NCBI GenBank assembly: GCA_913053875.1
Contig: CAJXGN010000006.1
Span: 124,001-188,000, forward strand
Direction of reading: 5' to 3'
DNA: 64,000 nucleotides
Source of the DNA: an uncultured Agromyces sp.
Lineage (GTDB): Bacteria; Actinomycetota; Actinomycetes; Actinomycetales; Microbacteriaceae
The notes under the pieces were generated by a model, which ran no database searches, had not been told where the DNA came from, and saw only the letters and a list, made by a program, of their open reading frames with translations. The stretch's first letter is position 1. Each line of letters opens with the position of its first letter. Of the stretch, positions 26,793-34,968 are shown in pieces. The translations under genes were made by a program, and so were the position numbers.

Positions 26793-28517
26793 GTGCAGCT
26801 CCTCCTCGCCCGTTCCGCGTCGGGCGCGCCGTCGATCGTGCACCTCGACGCGGGCGTGGTCGAGCGGGTCGCCGACGACCGCCTCGCCGAGCGCGTCGCC
26901 GAGCTCGAGGCGGACGAGCCGCGCTGGGTCTGGAGCGACACGCGGCACTGGTATCGTCCGCTGCTCGCGGCGGGCGTGCGCGTCGAGCGCTGCCACGACC
27001 TGCGCCTCGCGCGGGCGATCCTGCGTGGGTCTGCCGCCGTCGACGGATACGACGGCGATGCCGGGGCCGACGCGGGGTGGGAGGCGGCGCCCGAGGAGCA
27101 CGTGCCGAGCGCCCGGCAGGCCGCGACGCCGCTGTTCGAGCTCGGGGAGTTCGAGGCATCCGCCGGCCTTCGCCCGCTCGCGGACCTACACTCGGCCGCC
27201 GAATCGATGGCCGAGCACGAGCGGCAGGAGGCCGCGCTCGAGGCAGCGGGCGCGGATGCCTCCCGGCTGCGCCTGCTCCTCGCCGCGGAGTCGGCCGGGG
27301 CGCTCGTCGCCGCCGAGATCCACGCCGGCGGCATCCCCTGGCGACGCGATGCGCACGAGGCCGTGCTCGTCGCCGCCCTCGGCGACCGGCCGCCCGCGGG
27401 ACGCAAGCCGCGTCGTCTCGAGGAGCTGCAGGCCGAGATCGGCGCGGCGCTCGACGGCGCCGTGCAACCCGACTCGCAGGCCGACCTGCTCCGTGCACTC
27501 CGACGCGCCGGCCTGTCGGTGCGCAGCACGCGGGCGTGGGAGCTGCAGGAGCTCGACCACCCGGCCATCCCGCCGCTGCTGGAGTACAAGAAGCTCGCTC
27601 GGCTGCTTTCGGCGAACGGCTGGGCATGGCTCGACGAGTGGGTGCGCGACGGCCGCTTCCGCCCCGACTACCTGCCGGGCGGCGTGGTCACCGGACGCTG
27701 GGCGACCCGCGGCGGCGGCGCGCTGCAACTGCCGAAGGCAGTGCGCGGAGCCGTCGTCGCCGACCCGGGCTGGAAGCTCGTGGTCGCCGACGTCGCGCAG
27801 CTCGAGCCCCGCGTGCTCGCCGCGATGGCCGGCGACGACGCGATGGCCGAGGCAGCGCGCGGCAGGGACCTCTACGACGGCATCGTGGCGCGCGGAGTGG
27901 TCGCCACCCGCGACGAGGCGAAGGTCGCCATGCTCGGCGCGATGTACGGTGCCTCGAGCGGTGACGGCGGCCGGCTCGCCCCGCGGCTCGGGCGGGCGTA
28001 TCCGCGCGCGATGGGCCTCGTCGACGAGGCCGCGCGCGTCGGTGAGCGCGGGGGAGTCGTCTCCACGCTGCTCGGTCGCAGCTCGCCGCTGCCGTCCGCC
28101 GACTGGCGTGCGCTGCAATCGGCCGCATCGCAGCCCGACGCGACCCCGGCCGACGAGCGTCGGGCGCGCACGACCGCGCGTGAGTGGGGTCGGTTCACGC
28201 GCAACTTCGTCGTGCAGGGCACGGCGGCGGAGTGGGCGCTGTGCTGGCTCGCCGAGATTCGCCGCGGGCTGCACGGGCTCGGCGCGGCCGGGTCGGCGCC
28301 GCGTTCGACGGCCTCCGGCCCGGTCTTCGCGGGCCGCGCGCATCTCGTCTACTTCCTCCACGACGAGGTCATCGTGCACGCCCCCGGGGAGCACGCGGAT
28401 GCCGCGGCCTACGTCGTCCGCACCGCGGCCGAGCGCGCGGCCGGTCTCCTCTTCGGCGAGGCGCCGGTCGACTTCCCCCTCGACCTCGCGATCGTCGACC
28501 GCTACGCGGACGCCTGA
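26793..28517 (+). CDS. Family-A DNA polymerase-like protein with a degenerate 3'-5' exonuclease domain
   Basis: 574-aa PolA-like protein lacking the 5'-3' exonuclease. Palm motifs: motif A VVADVAQLEPRVLA (catalytic Asp and the Glu kept), motif B R-D-E-A-K-V-A-M-L-G-A-M-Y-G (Arg and Lys kept, Leu where PolI has Phe), motif C HDEVIVH. The first ~170 residues resemble the RNase D-like exonuclease fold but the D-x-E and N-x3-(F/Y)-D positions are not seen (WSDTRHWYRPLLAAG). Actinobacterial homologues are annotated as bifunctional exonuclease/polymerases. It ends 16 nt inside the convergent padR gene. Confidence 0.85.
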   Translation: MQLLLARSASGAPSIVHLDAGVVERVADDRLAERVAELEADEPRWVWSDTRHWYRPLLAAGVRVERCHDLRLARAILRGSAAVDGYDGDAGADAGWEAAPEEHVPSARQAATPLFELGEFEASAGLRPLADLHSAAESMAEHERQEAALEAAGADASRLRLLLAAESAGALVAAEIHAGGIPWRRDAHEAVLVAALGDRPPAGRKPRRLEELQAEIGAALDGAVQPDSQADLLRALRRAGLSVRSTRAWELQELDHPAIPPLLEYKKLARLLSANGWAWLDEWVRDGRFRPDYLPGGVVTGRWATRGGGALQLPKAVRGAVVADPGWKLVVADVAQLEPRVLAAMAGDDAMAEAARGRDLYDGIVARGVVATRDEAKVAMLGAMYGASSGDGGRLAPRLGRAYPRAMGLVDEAARVGERGGVVSTLLGRSSPLPSADWRALQSAASQPDATPADERRARTTAREWGRFTRNFVVQGTAAEWALCWLAEIRRGLHGLGAAGSAPRSTASGPVFAGRAHLVYFLHDEVIVHAPGEHADAAAYVVRTAAERAAGLLFGEAPVDFPLDLAIVDRYADA

Positions 28518-29110
28518 GCGGCGGGCGTCTCGCGTGCGGCCGCGGGCCTCCGCCCACGACGCGGGCGCTCGGCGGAGAACGCGAACGCGGCGTCGCCGTC
28601 GGCGGCGGCGTCGGACGCCCGCCCGAGCCACGCGAGCATCGCGTCGGCGCGGTCGCGGTCGGCGGAGTCCGCGAGTGCACGCAGGGCGGCGCCCGTGGCA
28701 TCCGATCGGCTCGGGGCATCCGTCTCGCCGTCGCCGCCCGCGGAGTCGCCCCACCAGGCCGCCTCGCGTGCGATCGTGCGCGACGCGTCCACCTCGGGCA
28801 GCGACAGCGCGATGAGCACCCGGTCGACCGTCTCCGCCCAAGCGTCGGCGTCGCGCTCTCCCTCCGCGTCGAGCCAGGCGGCCGCGGCGGCGCGTCCGGA
28901 ACCCGTCGCCCGGTGCAGGGGCAGGCCGTCGTGCGTCGAGCCGGCCGATTCGACCAGCGACTGCTTCGCGAGTCGCTCGAGGGTCGCGTAGGTCTGGCCG
29001 ACGTTGATGCGCCGCCTGCCGCCCGTGCGGCGCGTGAGCTCGTTGTGGAGCTGGAAGCCGTATGCCGGGCCTGCGGTGAGCAGGGCGAGGAGCGCATCGC
29101 GGACGGCCAT
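28502..29110 (-). CDS. PadR-family transcriptional regulator
   Basis: 202-aa regulator: N-terminal winged helix (ALLALLTAGPAYGFQLHNEL ... NVGQTYATLERLAKQSLV, residues ~5-60), then an Ala/Asp-rich C-terminal helical part longer than many PadR proteins. It has GGAGGAG just before the ATG. TATGCT (29149-29144, minus) is a possible -10. It diverges from the DUF3145 gene across a region with two palindromes that could be its operators. Confidence 0.85.
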   Translation of the reverse strand: MAVRDALLALLTAGPAYGFQLHNELTRRTGGRRRINVGQTYATLERLAKQSLVESAGSTHDGLPLHRATGSGRAAAAAWLDAEGERDADAWAETVDRVLIALSLPEVDASRTIAREAAWWGDSAGGDGETDAPSRSDATGAALRALADSADRDRADAMLAWLGRASDAAADGDAAFAFSAERPRRGRRPAAARETPAAQASA

Positions 29111-29182
29111 GTCTCCTCCGGGTCGGAACGAATCTGCTCACCGAGCATACCGTTTCGAACCGCGTCACGATGCGGCACACGC

Positions 29183-29199
29183 ATCCGCGACCCGCGGAT
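29183..29199. promoter_or_regulatory. Dyad ATCCGCG-ACC-CGCGGAT
   Basis: Perfect 7-bp inverted repeat with a 3-nt centre, just upstream of the -35 of the DUF3145 gene and within the padR divergent region: a candidate operator. Confidence 0.45.
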
Positions 29200-29206
29200 C
29201 ACACCC

Positions 29207-29235
29207 TTGTCATTCGCGCGGTGCTGGGGGAAGAT
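29207..29235 (+). promoter_or_regulatory. Promoter of the DUF3145 gene
   Basis: TTGTCA (29207-29212), 17 nt, GAAGAT (29230-29235). Predicted +1 near 29242, giving a ~90-nt 5' UTR. Confidence 0.5.
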
Positions 29236-29238
29236 GGG

Positions 29239-29262
29239 GTCGACGCGAGCGATCGCGTCGAC
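29239..29262. promoter_or_regulatory. 10-bp inverted repeat at the DUF3145 transcription start
   Basis: GTCGACGCGA (29239-29248), loop GCGA, TCGCGTCGAC (29253-29262): perfect. It straddles the predicted +1, so it may be an operator or, if transcribed, a 5' hairpin with a GCGA tetraloop. Confidence 0.5.
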
Positions 29263-29333
29263 AGCTGAACACGAAGCTCCATCCGTTGCCTGAGGTCGTA
29301 GGGGAAGACGCACCTCGAGAAACGGAGCAGGAG

Positions 29334-29852
29334 ATGACGGATGCAACTCGGCAGGCGCGGCCTGCGCGGGGCGTGATCTACGTGCACTCAGCGCCCCGCG
29401 CCCTCTGCCCGCACGTGGAGTGGGCGATCGGCCGCGCGCTCGGCACCGCGGTCAGCCTCGACTGGAGCGAGCAGCCGGTGCTCCGCGGCGCGCAGCGCGG
29501 CGAGCTGTACTGGGAGGCGACCCAGGGGTCCGGCGCGGCCATCGCGTCGGCGCTGCGCGGGTGGGAGCACCTGCGCTTCGAGGTGACCGAGGATCCGTCG
29601 CCCGGCTCGGACGGCGCGCGCTGGATGCACACGCCCGACCTCGGCGTCTTCCACGCGCAACTCGACACGGCCGGCAACATGGTCGTGCCCGAGGACCGCA
29701 TCCGCTACGCGATGGAACTCGCGGGCACGGACGCGGTCGAGCTGCACCGGGAGCTGCGACTCGCGCTCGGGCAGGAGTGGGACGACGAGCTCGAGCCGTT
29801 CCGTCACGCGAGCGACTTCGCACCGGTGGTCTGGCTGCACAAGGTGGGGTAG
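29334..29852 (+). CDS. DUF3145 family protein
   Basis: 172-aa protein conserved in actinobacteria (DUF3145), function unknown. Recognisable by RGVIYVHSAPRALCPHVEWA at the N-terminus, LDWSEQPVLRGAQRGELYW in the middle and EWDDELEPFRHASDFAPVVW at the end. No signal peptide or membrane segment. The ATG at 29334 is preceded by GGAGCAGGAG. It has its own promoter with a palindrome at the start site. Confidence 0.88.
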   Translation: MTDATRQARPARGVIYVHSAPRALCPHVEWAIGRALGTAVSLDWSEQPVLRGAQRGELYWEATQGSGAAIASALRGWEHLRFEVTEDPSPGSDGARWMHTPDLGVFHAQLDTAGNMVVPEDRIRYAMELAGTDAVELHRELRLALGQEWDDELEPFRHASDFAPVVWLHKVG

Positions 29853-29874
29853 CGGTCGGGCCCGTGCGCGGCCG

Positions 29875-30624
29875 TCAGGGCAGCAGCGATCGTTCGAGCT
29901 CCTCGATCGGGGCGTACCAGCCCTGATCGAGCACGAACGTCTGGAGCTGCTTGTCGAGGCCGAGCACCACGCCGATGCCCACGATCACGAGCAGGACGCC
30001 CACCGCGCGGCGCAGCCAGCCGTTCGGGTCGGCGAGCCAGCCGAGCTTCCGGGCGAGCCCCTGGCCGGCGAGCCCGATCAGCAGCAGCGCGAGTGCGAGG
30101 CCGATCGCGTACATCGTCACGTAGAGCGTGCCCTCGGCGAGCGACGCCGGCAGCACGGTCGCGACGATGAGCGCGTACGTGGGGCTGCAGCTCGAGAAGG
30201 CCGGGCCGAGGGCGGCGCCCAGCATGACATCGCCGCCGAGACCGCCTCGCCGGTAACCCGCGTCGAGCAGCCGCCCGCCGCCCGCCTGCAGGCCCGTCGC
30301 GAGCTGGATGCGCTCCCAGGTGCGCGGCATCGCGAGCGTCAGGCCGAACACGGCGACGATCACGCCCGAGATGAGCTGCCAGACGAGCACGGGCACGCCG
30401 AGCAGCGCGGTCGTGGCCTTGAGCAGCATGGTGAACGCCACGACCGAGACGGCGAGGCTCGCGGCGATCACGAACGGGCGATACCAGGAGCGCTCCGCCG
30501 TCGCCGCGTCCGACGAGGTGCGCACCACGGAGCCGCCGACGATCACGGGCAGCAGGGGCAGCACGCACGGGGCGAGCACGGTCAGCACGCCCGCGGCGAA
30601 CGAGGCGAGGGTGAGGGCGAGCAC
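29875..30624 (-). CDS. CcdA/DsbD-type transmembrane thiol-disulfide transporter
   Basis: 249-aa membrane protein of the CcdA family (about six helices), carrying reducing equivalents across the membrane. Conserved LTVLAPCVLPLLPVI near residue 15 and SSCSPTYALIVATVLPAS near 150 supply the paired Cys of the two halves. A GTG start lies 9 nt after the stop of the thioredoxin gene, so the two are one operon. No cytochrome c assembly genes follow, so an extracytoplasmic thioredoxin is the likely client. Confidence 0.88.
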   Translation of the reverse strand: MLALTLASFAAGVLTVLAPCVLPLLPVIVGGSVVRTSSDAATAERSWYRPFVIAASLAVSVVAFTMLLKATTALLGVPVLVWQLISGVIVAVFGLTLAMPRTWERIQLATGLQAGGGRLLDAGYRRGGLGGDVMLGAALGPAFSSCSPTYALIVATVLPASLAEGTLYVTMYAIGLALALLLIGLAGQGLARKLGWLADPNGWLRRAVGVLLVIVGIGVVLGLDKQLQTFVLDQGWYAPIEELERSLLP

Positions 30625-30633
30625 GGGGTGGCG

Positions 30634-31176
30634 TCAGCTCCCGGCGATGCCGAGCGCGGCGAGCGACGGGGCGAGCACCGGCTGCTCGTATGCGACGTAG
30701 CGGTCGATCAGCGCGCCCGAGTCGTCGACGTGCACGAGCGTGGTCTGCAGGGTGACCCCGTACTTCGCCCGGAGGTCCTGGTTCGTGTCGTAGTCGACCT
30801 TGAGCACCGTCACGCCGTCGGGCACGCCTGCGCCCTGGATGTCGGCCTCGAGCGCGCGGCACTGCGGGCACCAGGTCGCGTGGAAGAACAGCACCTTCTC
30901 GCCCTCCGCGGCCTCGAGCGCGGCGGGGGAGTAGTCGACGTAGGCGCCGGGCGTGGCCGCGACCTCCTCAGATGCCTCCGCAGGCTCCTCGGCGGGCTCG
31001 GCCGACTCGGTCGCCGCGTCCTCGGTCGGGGCGGGCGCCTCGGCGGTGGCGCTGGGGGTCGCGGTGGACGCGGTGTCGGTCGCGTCGCCGCCGGTGGAGG
31101 CGAAGACGACGGCGATCGCGACCCCGCCGGCGACGAGCGCGCCGACGACGATGAAGGCGATGTTCCGGGGGTTCAC
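30634..31176 (-). CDS. Membrane-anchored thioredoxin-like protein
   Basis: 180-aa protein: an N-terminal hydrophobic anchor (IAFIVVGALVAGGVAIAVVF), a Thr/Ala/Glu/Pro-rich linker (~30-75) and a thioredoxin domain with FFHATWCPQCRALEADI (active-site CPQC). The outer-face thioredoxin is probably reduced by the CcdA protein encoded next to it. The linker has low complexity. It is separated from the fab cluster by a strong hairpin. Confidence 0.87.
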   Translation of the reverse strand: MNPRNIAFIVVGALVAGGVAIAVVFASTGGDATDTASTATPSATAEAPAPTEDAATESAEPAEEPAEASEEVAATPGAYVDYSPAALEAAEGEKVLFFHATWCPQCRALEADIQGAGVPDGVTVLKVDYDTNQDLRAKYGVTLQTTLVHVDDSGALIDRYVAYEQPVLAPSLAALGIAGS

Positions 31177-31215
31177 GGGGCCATTCTGGCATTCGTTCCG
31201 GCGCGTTCCCGCAAC

Positions 31216-31265
31216 GGCCGAGGGGCCGTCACCACCCCGTAAGGATTGGCGACGGCCCCTCGGCC
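31216..31265 (-). terminator. 15-bp hairpin ending the fab cluster
   Basis: The arms 31216-31230 and 31251-31265 are perfect complements (15 bp) with a 20-nt loop, 17 nt past the fabF stop. No T-run follows on the minus strand, typical of high-GC terminators. Confidence 0.7.
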
Positions 31266-31281
31266 GCGTGCGTCGGATGCG

Positions 31282-32517
31282 TCAGGCGGTGCGGAAGGCG
31301 GCGACCGCGTTGTGCCCGCCGAAGCCGAACGAGTTGCTGATCGCGAGCGCGTCGCCGTCGCCCAGCGGGCGGGGCTCGGTGACCACGTCGAGCGGGATCT
31401 CCGGGTCCTGCTCCGACAGGTTGATCGTCGGGGGCATCACGCGCTCCGAGAGTGCGAGCACCGTGAACATCGCCTCGATCGCGCCCGCACCGCCGAGCAG
31501 GTGCCCGGTGGACGACTTGGTCGCGGTGACGGCGATGTCGTCGAGCCCGTCGCCGAACACGCGGCGCAGTGCATTGTACTCGGCGATGTCGCCGACCGGC
31601 GTGCTGGTGGCGTGCGCGTTGATGTGGCGCACGTCCGAGAGGTCGGCGCCGGCGTTCCGCACCGCAGCGATCATCGCGCGCGCCGCGGCGGACCCCTCGG
31701 GATCGGGCGCGGTGATGTGGTACGCGTCGCTCGTGATCGCTCCGCCGAGTACCTCGGCGTAGATGCGGGCGCCGCGGGCCTTCGCGTGCTCCTCCGTCTC
31801 GAGCACGAGCGCGGCTGCTCCCTCGCCGAGCACGAAGCCGTCGCGGCTCACGTCGTAGGGACGGGAGGCGACCGCGGGGTCGTCGTTGCGACGCGAGAGC
31901 GCCTGCATCGACGCGAACGACGCGATCGGCAGCGGGTGGATCGCCGCCTCCGAGCCGCCCGCGATCACCATGTCGGCGAGGCCGTCCTGGAGGTGGTCGT
32001 ACGCGTTGACGATGGCCTCGGTGCTCGAGGCGCACGCCGAGACGACGGTGCGGATGCCGGCGCGGGCGTGCAGGTCCATGCCGATCGCCGCGCCCGGGCC
32101 GTTCGGCATGAGCATCGGGACGGTCATCGGCAGCACGCGGCGCGGGCCTCGCTCGCGCAGGGTGTCCCACGCGTCGAGTAGCGTCCAGACGCCGCCGATG
32201 CCGGTCGACCAGTCGACGGCGAGCCGCTCGGGTGCGACCTCGGGGGCGCCGGCGTCGGCCCAGGCCTCGCGGCCGGCGACGAGGGCGAACTGGCTCGACG
32301 GGTCGAGCCGCTTGGTCTCGTGGCGCGCGAGCACGTCTGCGGTGGACACCGCAGCCTGTGCCGCGAAGGTGACGGGGAGTTCGTGCTCGGCGGCCCACTC
32401 GGCCTCGATGGTGCTCGCACCGGACGTACCGGCGAGCAGCGCCTTCCAGCTGTCGGCGGCGGTGCCGCCGAGCGGGGTGGTGGCGCCGATTCCCGTGACG
32501 ACGATCTTCTTGGTCAT
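31282..32517 (-). CDS. fabF: Beta-ketoacyl-ACP synthase II
   Basis: 411-aa elongating condensing enzyme of type II fatty-acid synthesis: joins malonyl-ACP to the growing acyl-ACP. Nucleophile in VVSACASSTEAI (Cys ~163); the two active-site histidines are in INAHATSTPVGD and KSSTGHLLGGAGA. It is the last gene of fabD-fabH-acpP-fabF, 81 nt after acpP, with a weak purine-rich ribosome-binding stretch. Confidence 0.95.
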   Translation of the reverse strand: MTKKIVVTGIGATTPLGGTAADSWKALLAGTSGASTIEAEWAAEHELPVTFAAQAAVSTADVLARHETKRLDPSSQFALVAGREAWADAGAPEVAPERLAVDWSTGIGGVWTLLDAWDTLRERGPRRVLPMTVPMLMPNGPGAAIGMDLHARAGIRTVVSACASSTEAIVNAYDHLQDGLADMVIAGGSEAAIHPLPIASFASMQALSRRNDDPAVASRPYDVSRDGFVLGEGAAALVLETEEHAKARGARIYAEVLGGAITSDAYHITAPDPEGSAAARAMIAAVRNAGADLSDVRHINAHATSTPVGDIAEYNALRRVFGDGLDDIAVTATKSSTGHLLGGAGAIEAMFTVLALSERVMPPTINLSEQDPEIPLDVVTEPRPLGDGDALAISNSFGFGGHNAVAAFRTA

Positions 32518-32598
32518 GACGATGGACTCTCTCGGGGAAAGGGTGGCGGGGGCATGTCGTGGGGCCGGCCGACGAGCGGCCGGCCCCACTCGACGCGA

Positions 32599-32847
32599 CT
32601 AGGCCTGGGCCTTGACGATGTAGCCGACGGCGTCGCCGACGGTCTTGAGGTTCTTGACCTCCTCGTCGGGGATCTTCACGTCGAACTTCTCCTCGGCGTT
32701 GACCACGATGGTCATCATCGAGATGGAGTCGATGTCGAGGTCGTCGGTGAACGACTTGTCCAGCTCGACCGTGTCGGTCGCGATGCCGGTCTCGTCGTTG
32801 ATGAGCTCGGCCAGGCCGGCCAGGACTTCTTCGGTGGACAGTGCCAT
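32599..32847 (-). CDS. acpP: Acyl carrier protein
   Basis: 82-aa acidic carrier protein. The phosphopantetheine attachment serine lies in DDLDIDSISMMTIV (DSI instead of the commoner DSL). AAGGAGAAAC precedes the ATG at normal spacing. It lies between fabH and fabF in the fatty-acid operon. Confidence 0.95.
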   Translation of the reverse strand: MALSTEEVLAGLAELINDETGIATDTVELDKSFTDDLDIDSISMMTIVVNAEEKFDVKIPDEEVKNLKTVGDAVGYIVKAQA

Positions 32848-32915
32848 GGTGCGTTTCTCCTTGTGATGTCGCTCGTATGACCGGGGTTCAGTCTAGAGGG
32901 GGGATGGATTGCGGC

Positions 32916-33920
32916 TCAGGGAAGAACCACGACTTGCGCGCCGAACACGAGGCCGGCGCCGAAGCCGATCTGCAGGGCGAGGCCGCCCGACAGCTCGGGG
33001 TGCTCGGTCAGCAGGCGGTGCGTCGCGAGCGGGATGGATGCGGCAGAGGTGTTGCCGGTGGTCTCGATGTCGCGGCCGATGACGACCGTGTCGGGCAGGC
33101 CGAGCTGCTTGGCGAACTCGTCGATGATGCGCATGTTCGCCTGGTGGGGGATGAAGGCGGCGAGATCGGATGCCTCGACGCCGGCCGCGTCCAGGGCCTG
33201 CTTGGCGACCTTGGCCATCTCCCAGACCGCCCAGCGGAACACCGCCGGACCCTCCTGCCGCAGCGTCGGCCACTCGGCGGTGCCGTCGCGGAAGTCGACC
33301 AGCTTGGCGTTCATGGAGACCACATCTGCCTTCGAGCCGTCGGAGCCCCACACGGTGCGCGAGATGCCGGGCGTCTCGCTCGGGCCGATCACCGCTGCGC
33401 CGGCGCCGTCGCCGAGCAGGAACGAGATGGAGCGGTCGGTCGGGTCGACGACGTCCGAGAGCTTCTCCGCGCCGATCACGAGCGCGTAGTGCGCGGCTCC
33501 GGTGCGGATGAGGGCATCCGCCTGGGCGACCGCGTAGGCGTACCCTGCGCACGCCGCGTTCGAGTCGTAGGCGGCCGCCGGGTTCGCGCCCACCCGGTCG
33601 GCGACGATCGCGGAGATCGACGGCGTCTGCAGGGTGTTGCTGATCGTGGCGACGATCACGAGGTCGATCTCGGCGGGGTCGACGCCCGAGCGCTCGATGG
33701 CCTCGCGGGCCGCCTCGGTCGCGAGGTCGACGGCGCCGATCTCGGCGCTGGCCCGCGTGCGGGTGACGATGCCGGTGCGCTGGCGGATCCACTCGTCGGA
33801 GGAGTCGATCGGGCCGATCAGGTCGTCGTTCGGCACGATGCGGTCACCGCGCGCCGCGCCCATCGCGAGGATGCGCGTGTACGCGGGGCCGGTCGCCTGC
33901 TTGAGGGTGGGGGTCGTCAT
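32916..33920 (-). CDS. fabH: Beta-ketoacyl-ACP synthase III
   Basis: 334-aa initiating condensing enzyme (acyl-CoA + malonyl-ACP). The catalytic Cys is in SNAACAGYAYAV (~residue 123), His in IPHQANMRII and Asn in TTGNTSAASIP. In actinobacteria FabH primes branched-chain fatty acids. It lies 31 nt downstream of fabD. Confidence 0.95.
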   Translation of the reverse strand: MTTPTLKQATGPAYTRILAMGAARGDRIVPNDDLIGPIDSSDEWIRQRTGIVTRTRASAEIGAVDLATEAAREAIERSGVDPAEIDLVIVATISNTLQTPSISAIVADRVGANPAAAYDSNAACAGYAYAVAQADALIRTGAAHYALVIGAEKLSDVVDPTDRSISFLLGDGAGAAVIGPSETPGISRTVWGSDGSKADVVSMNAKLVDFRDGTAEWPTLRQEGPAVFRWAVWEMAKVAKQALDAAGVEASDLAAFIPHQANMRIIDEFAKQLGLPDTVVIGRDIETTGNTSAASIPLATHRLLTEHPELSGGLALQIGFGAGLVFGAQVVVLP

Positions 33921-33951
33921 GCGGTGCTCTCTGGTCGGGGGCGGATGCCGG

Positions 33952-34869
33952 TCAGGCGGCGTCGAGGAGGTCGCGGGCCGCGGCCAGGTCGTCCGGCGTC
34001 TTCACCGCGACCGCCGGCACGCCGCGCAGTCCGCGCTTCGCGAGACCGACGAGCGCGCCGGCCGGTGCCAGCTCGATGATGCCGGTCACGCCCCGGTCGG
34101 CGAACGACTCCATGCACAGGTCCCAGCGCACGGGCGACGAGACCTGGCCGACGATGAGCTCGAGGTAGCGGGCACCCGAGTCGACGATCGTGCCGTCGTT
34201 GTTCGTCCAGAGCGGCAGCCCGGGGTCGTGCACCTCGAGCGAAGCGGCCGCTTCGGCGAGCCGGTCGACCGCGGGGGACATGTACGCGGTGTGGAATGCA
34301 CCGGCGACCTGCAGCGGCACGACGCGCGCGCCGCGCGGTGGCTCCTCGGCCAGCTTCGCGAGCGCGTCGCGCGCCCCGGCGACGACGACCTGGCCGCCGC
34401 CGTTGACGTTCGCGGGCGACAGGCCGAGCTCGGCGAGCTTCGCGTCGAGCGCCTCGGCCTGGCCGCCGAGCACGGCGCTCATGCCGGTCTCCTCGAGTGC
34501 CGCTGCCTCGGCCATGGCGCTGCCGCGCACCGCGACCAGGCGCATCGCATCCTGCTCCGAGAGCACGCCCGCGCCCGCCGCGGCCGTCAGCTCGCCGACC
34601 GAGTGGCCGGCGATGCCGCCGATGCGGTCGCGCCCGCCGTCGGCGCTGAGCGCCCGCAGCGTCATGAGGCCGGCGGCGACGATGAGCGGCTGTGCGACCG
34701 CGGTGTCGCGGATCGTGTCGGCGTCGCTCTCGGTGCCGTGGCGCACGAGGTCGACACCGGCGGCATCCGACAGCTCGGCCAGGTGGGCGGCGTACGACGG
34801 CTCTTCGAGCCAGGGCGAGAGGAAGCCGGGGGTCTGGGATCCCTGACCCGGGCACACGACGACGATCAC
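33952..34869 (-). CDS. fabD: Malonyl-CoA:ACP transacylase
   Basis: 305-aa acyltransferase loading malonyl onto ACP: CPGQGSQTPGFLSPW at the N-terminus, nucleophile in GIAGHSVGELTAA (Ser ~91), and GAFHTAYMSPA with the catalytic His. An upstream reading frame continues, but the GTG at 34869 matches where family similarity begins and lies 6 nt after CAGACT, so the mRNA is probably leaderless. Confidence 0.94.
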   Translation of the reverse strand: MIVVVCPGQGSQTPGFLSPWLEEPSYAAHLAELSDAAGVDLVRHGTESDADTIRDTAVAQPLIVAAGLMTLRALSADGGRDRIGGIAGHSVGELTAAAGAGVLSEQDAMRLVAVRGSAMAEAAALEETGMSAVLGGQAEALDAKLAELGLSPANVNGGGQVVVAGARDALAKLAEEPPRGARVVPLQVAGAFHTAYMSPAVDRLAEAAASLEVHDPGLPLWTNNDGTIVDSGARYLELIVGQVSSPVRWDLCMESFADRGVTGIIELAPAGALVGLAKRGLRGVPAVAVKTPDDLAAARDLLDAA

Positions 34870-34875
34870 CGTTCC

Positions 34876-34881
34876 AGTCTG
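34876..34881 (-). promoter_or_regulatory. -10 box of fabD (leaderless)
   Basis: CAGACT on the minus strand, 6 nt before the fabD GTG; it would drive fabD-fabH-acpP-fabF separately from aceE-fasR. Confidence 0.45.
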
Positions 34882-34900
34882 CCAACGCGGCGCGCGGCGC

Positions 34901-34912
34901 GAGTGTGCACTC
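34901..34912. promoter_or_regulatory. Palindrome GAGTG-TG-CACTC, candidate FasR site
   Basis: Perfect 5-bp arms with a 2-nt centre, overlapping the expected -35 position of the fabD promoter (34899-34904, minus). fasR is the adjacent upstream gene and its homologue activates the fab operon in Streptomyces; the assignment is inference. Confidence 0.4.
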
Positions 34913-34968
34913 TCCACAAGGCTCGGCTCAGACCGTTGTCCGGATGCCACATGGAGGTCGTGCGGGGC

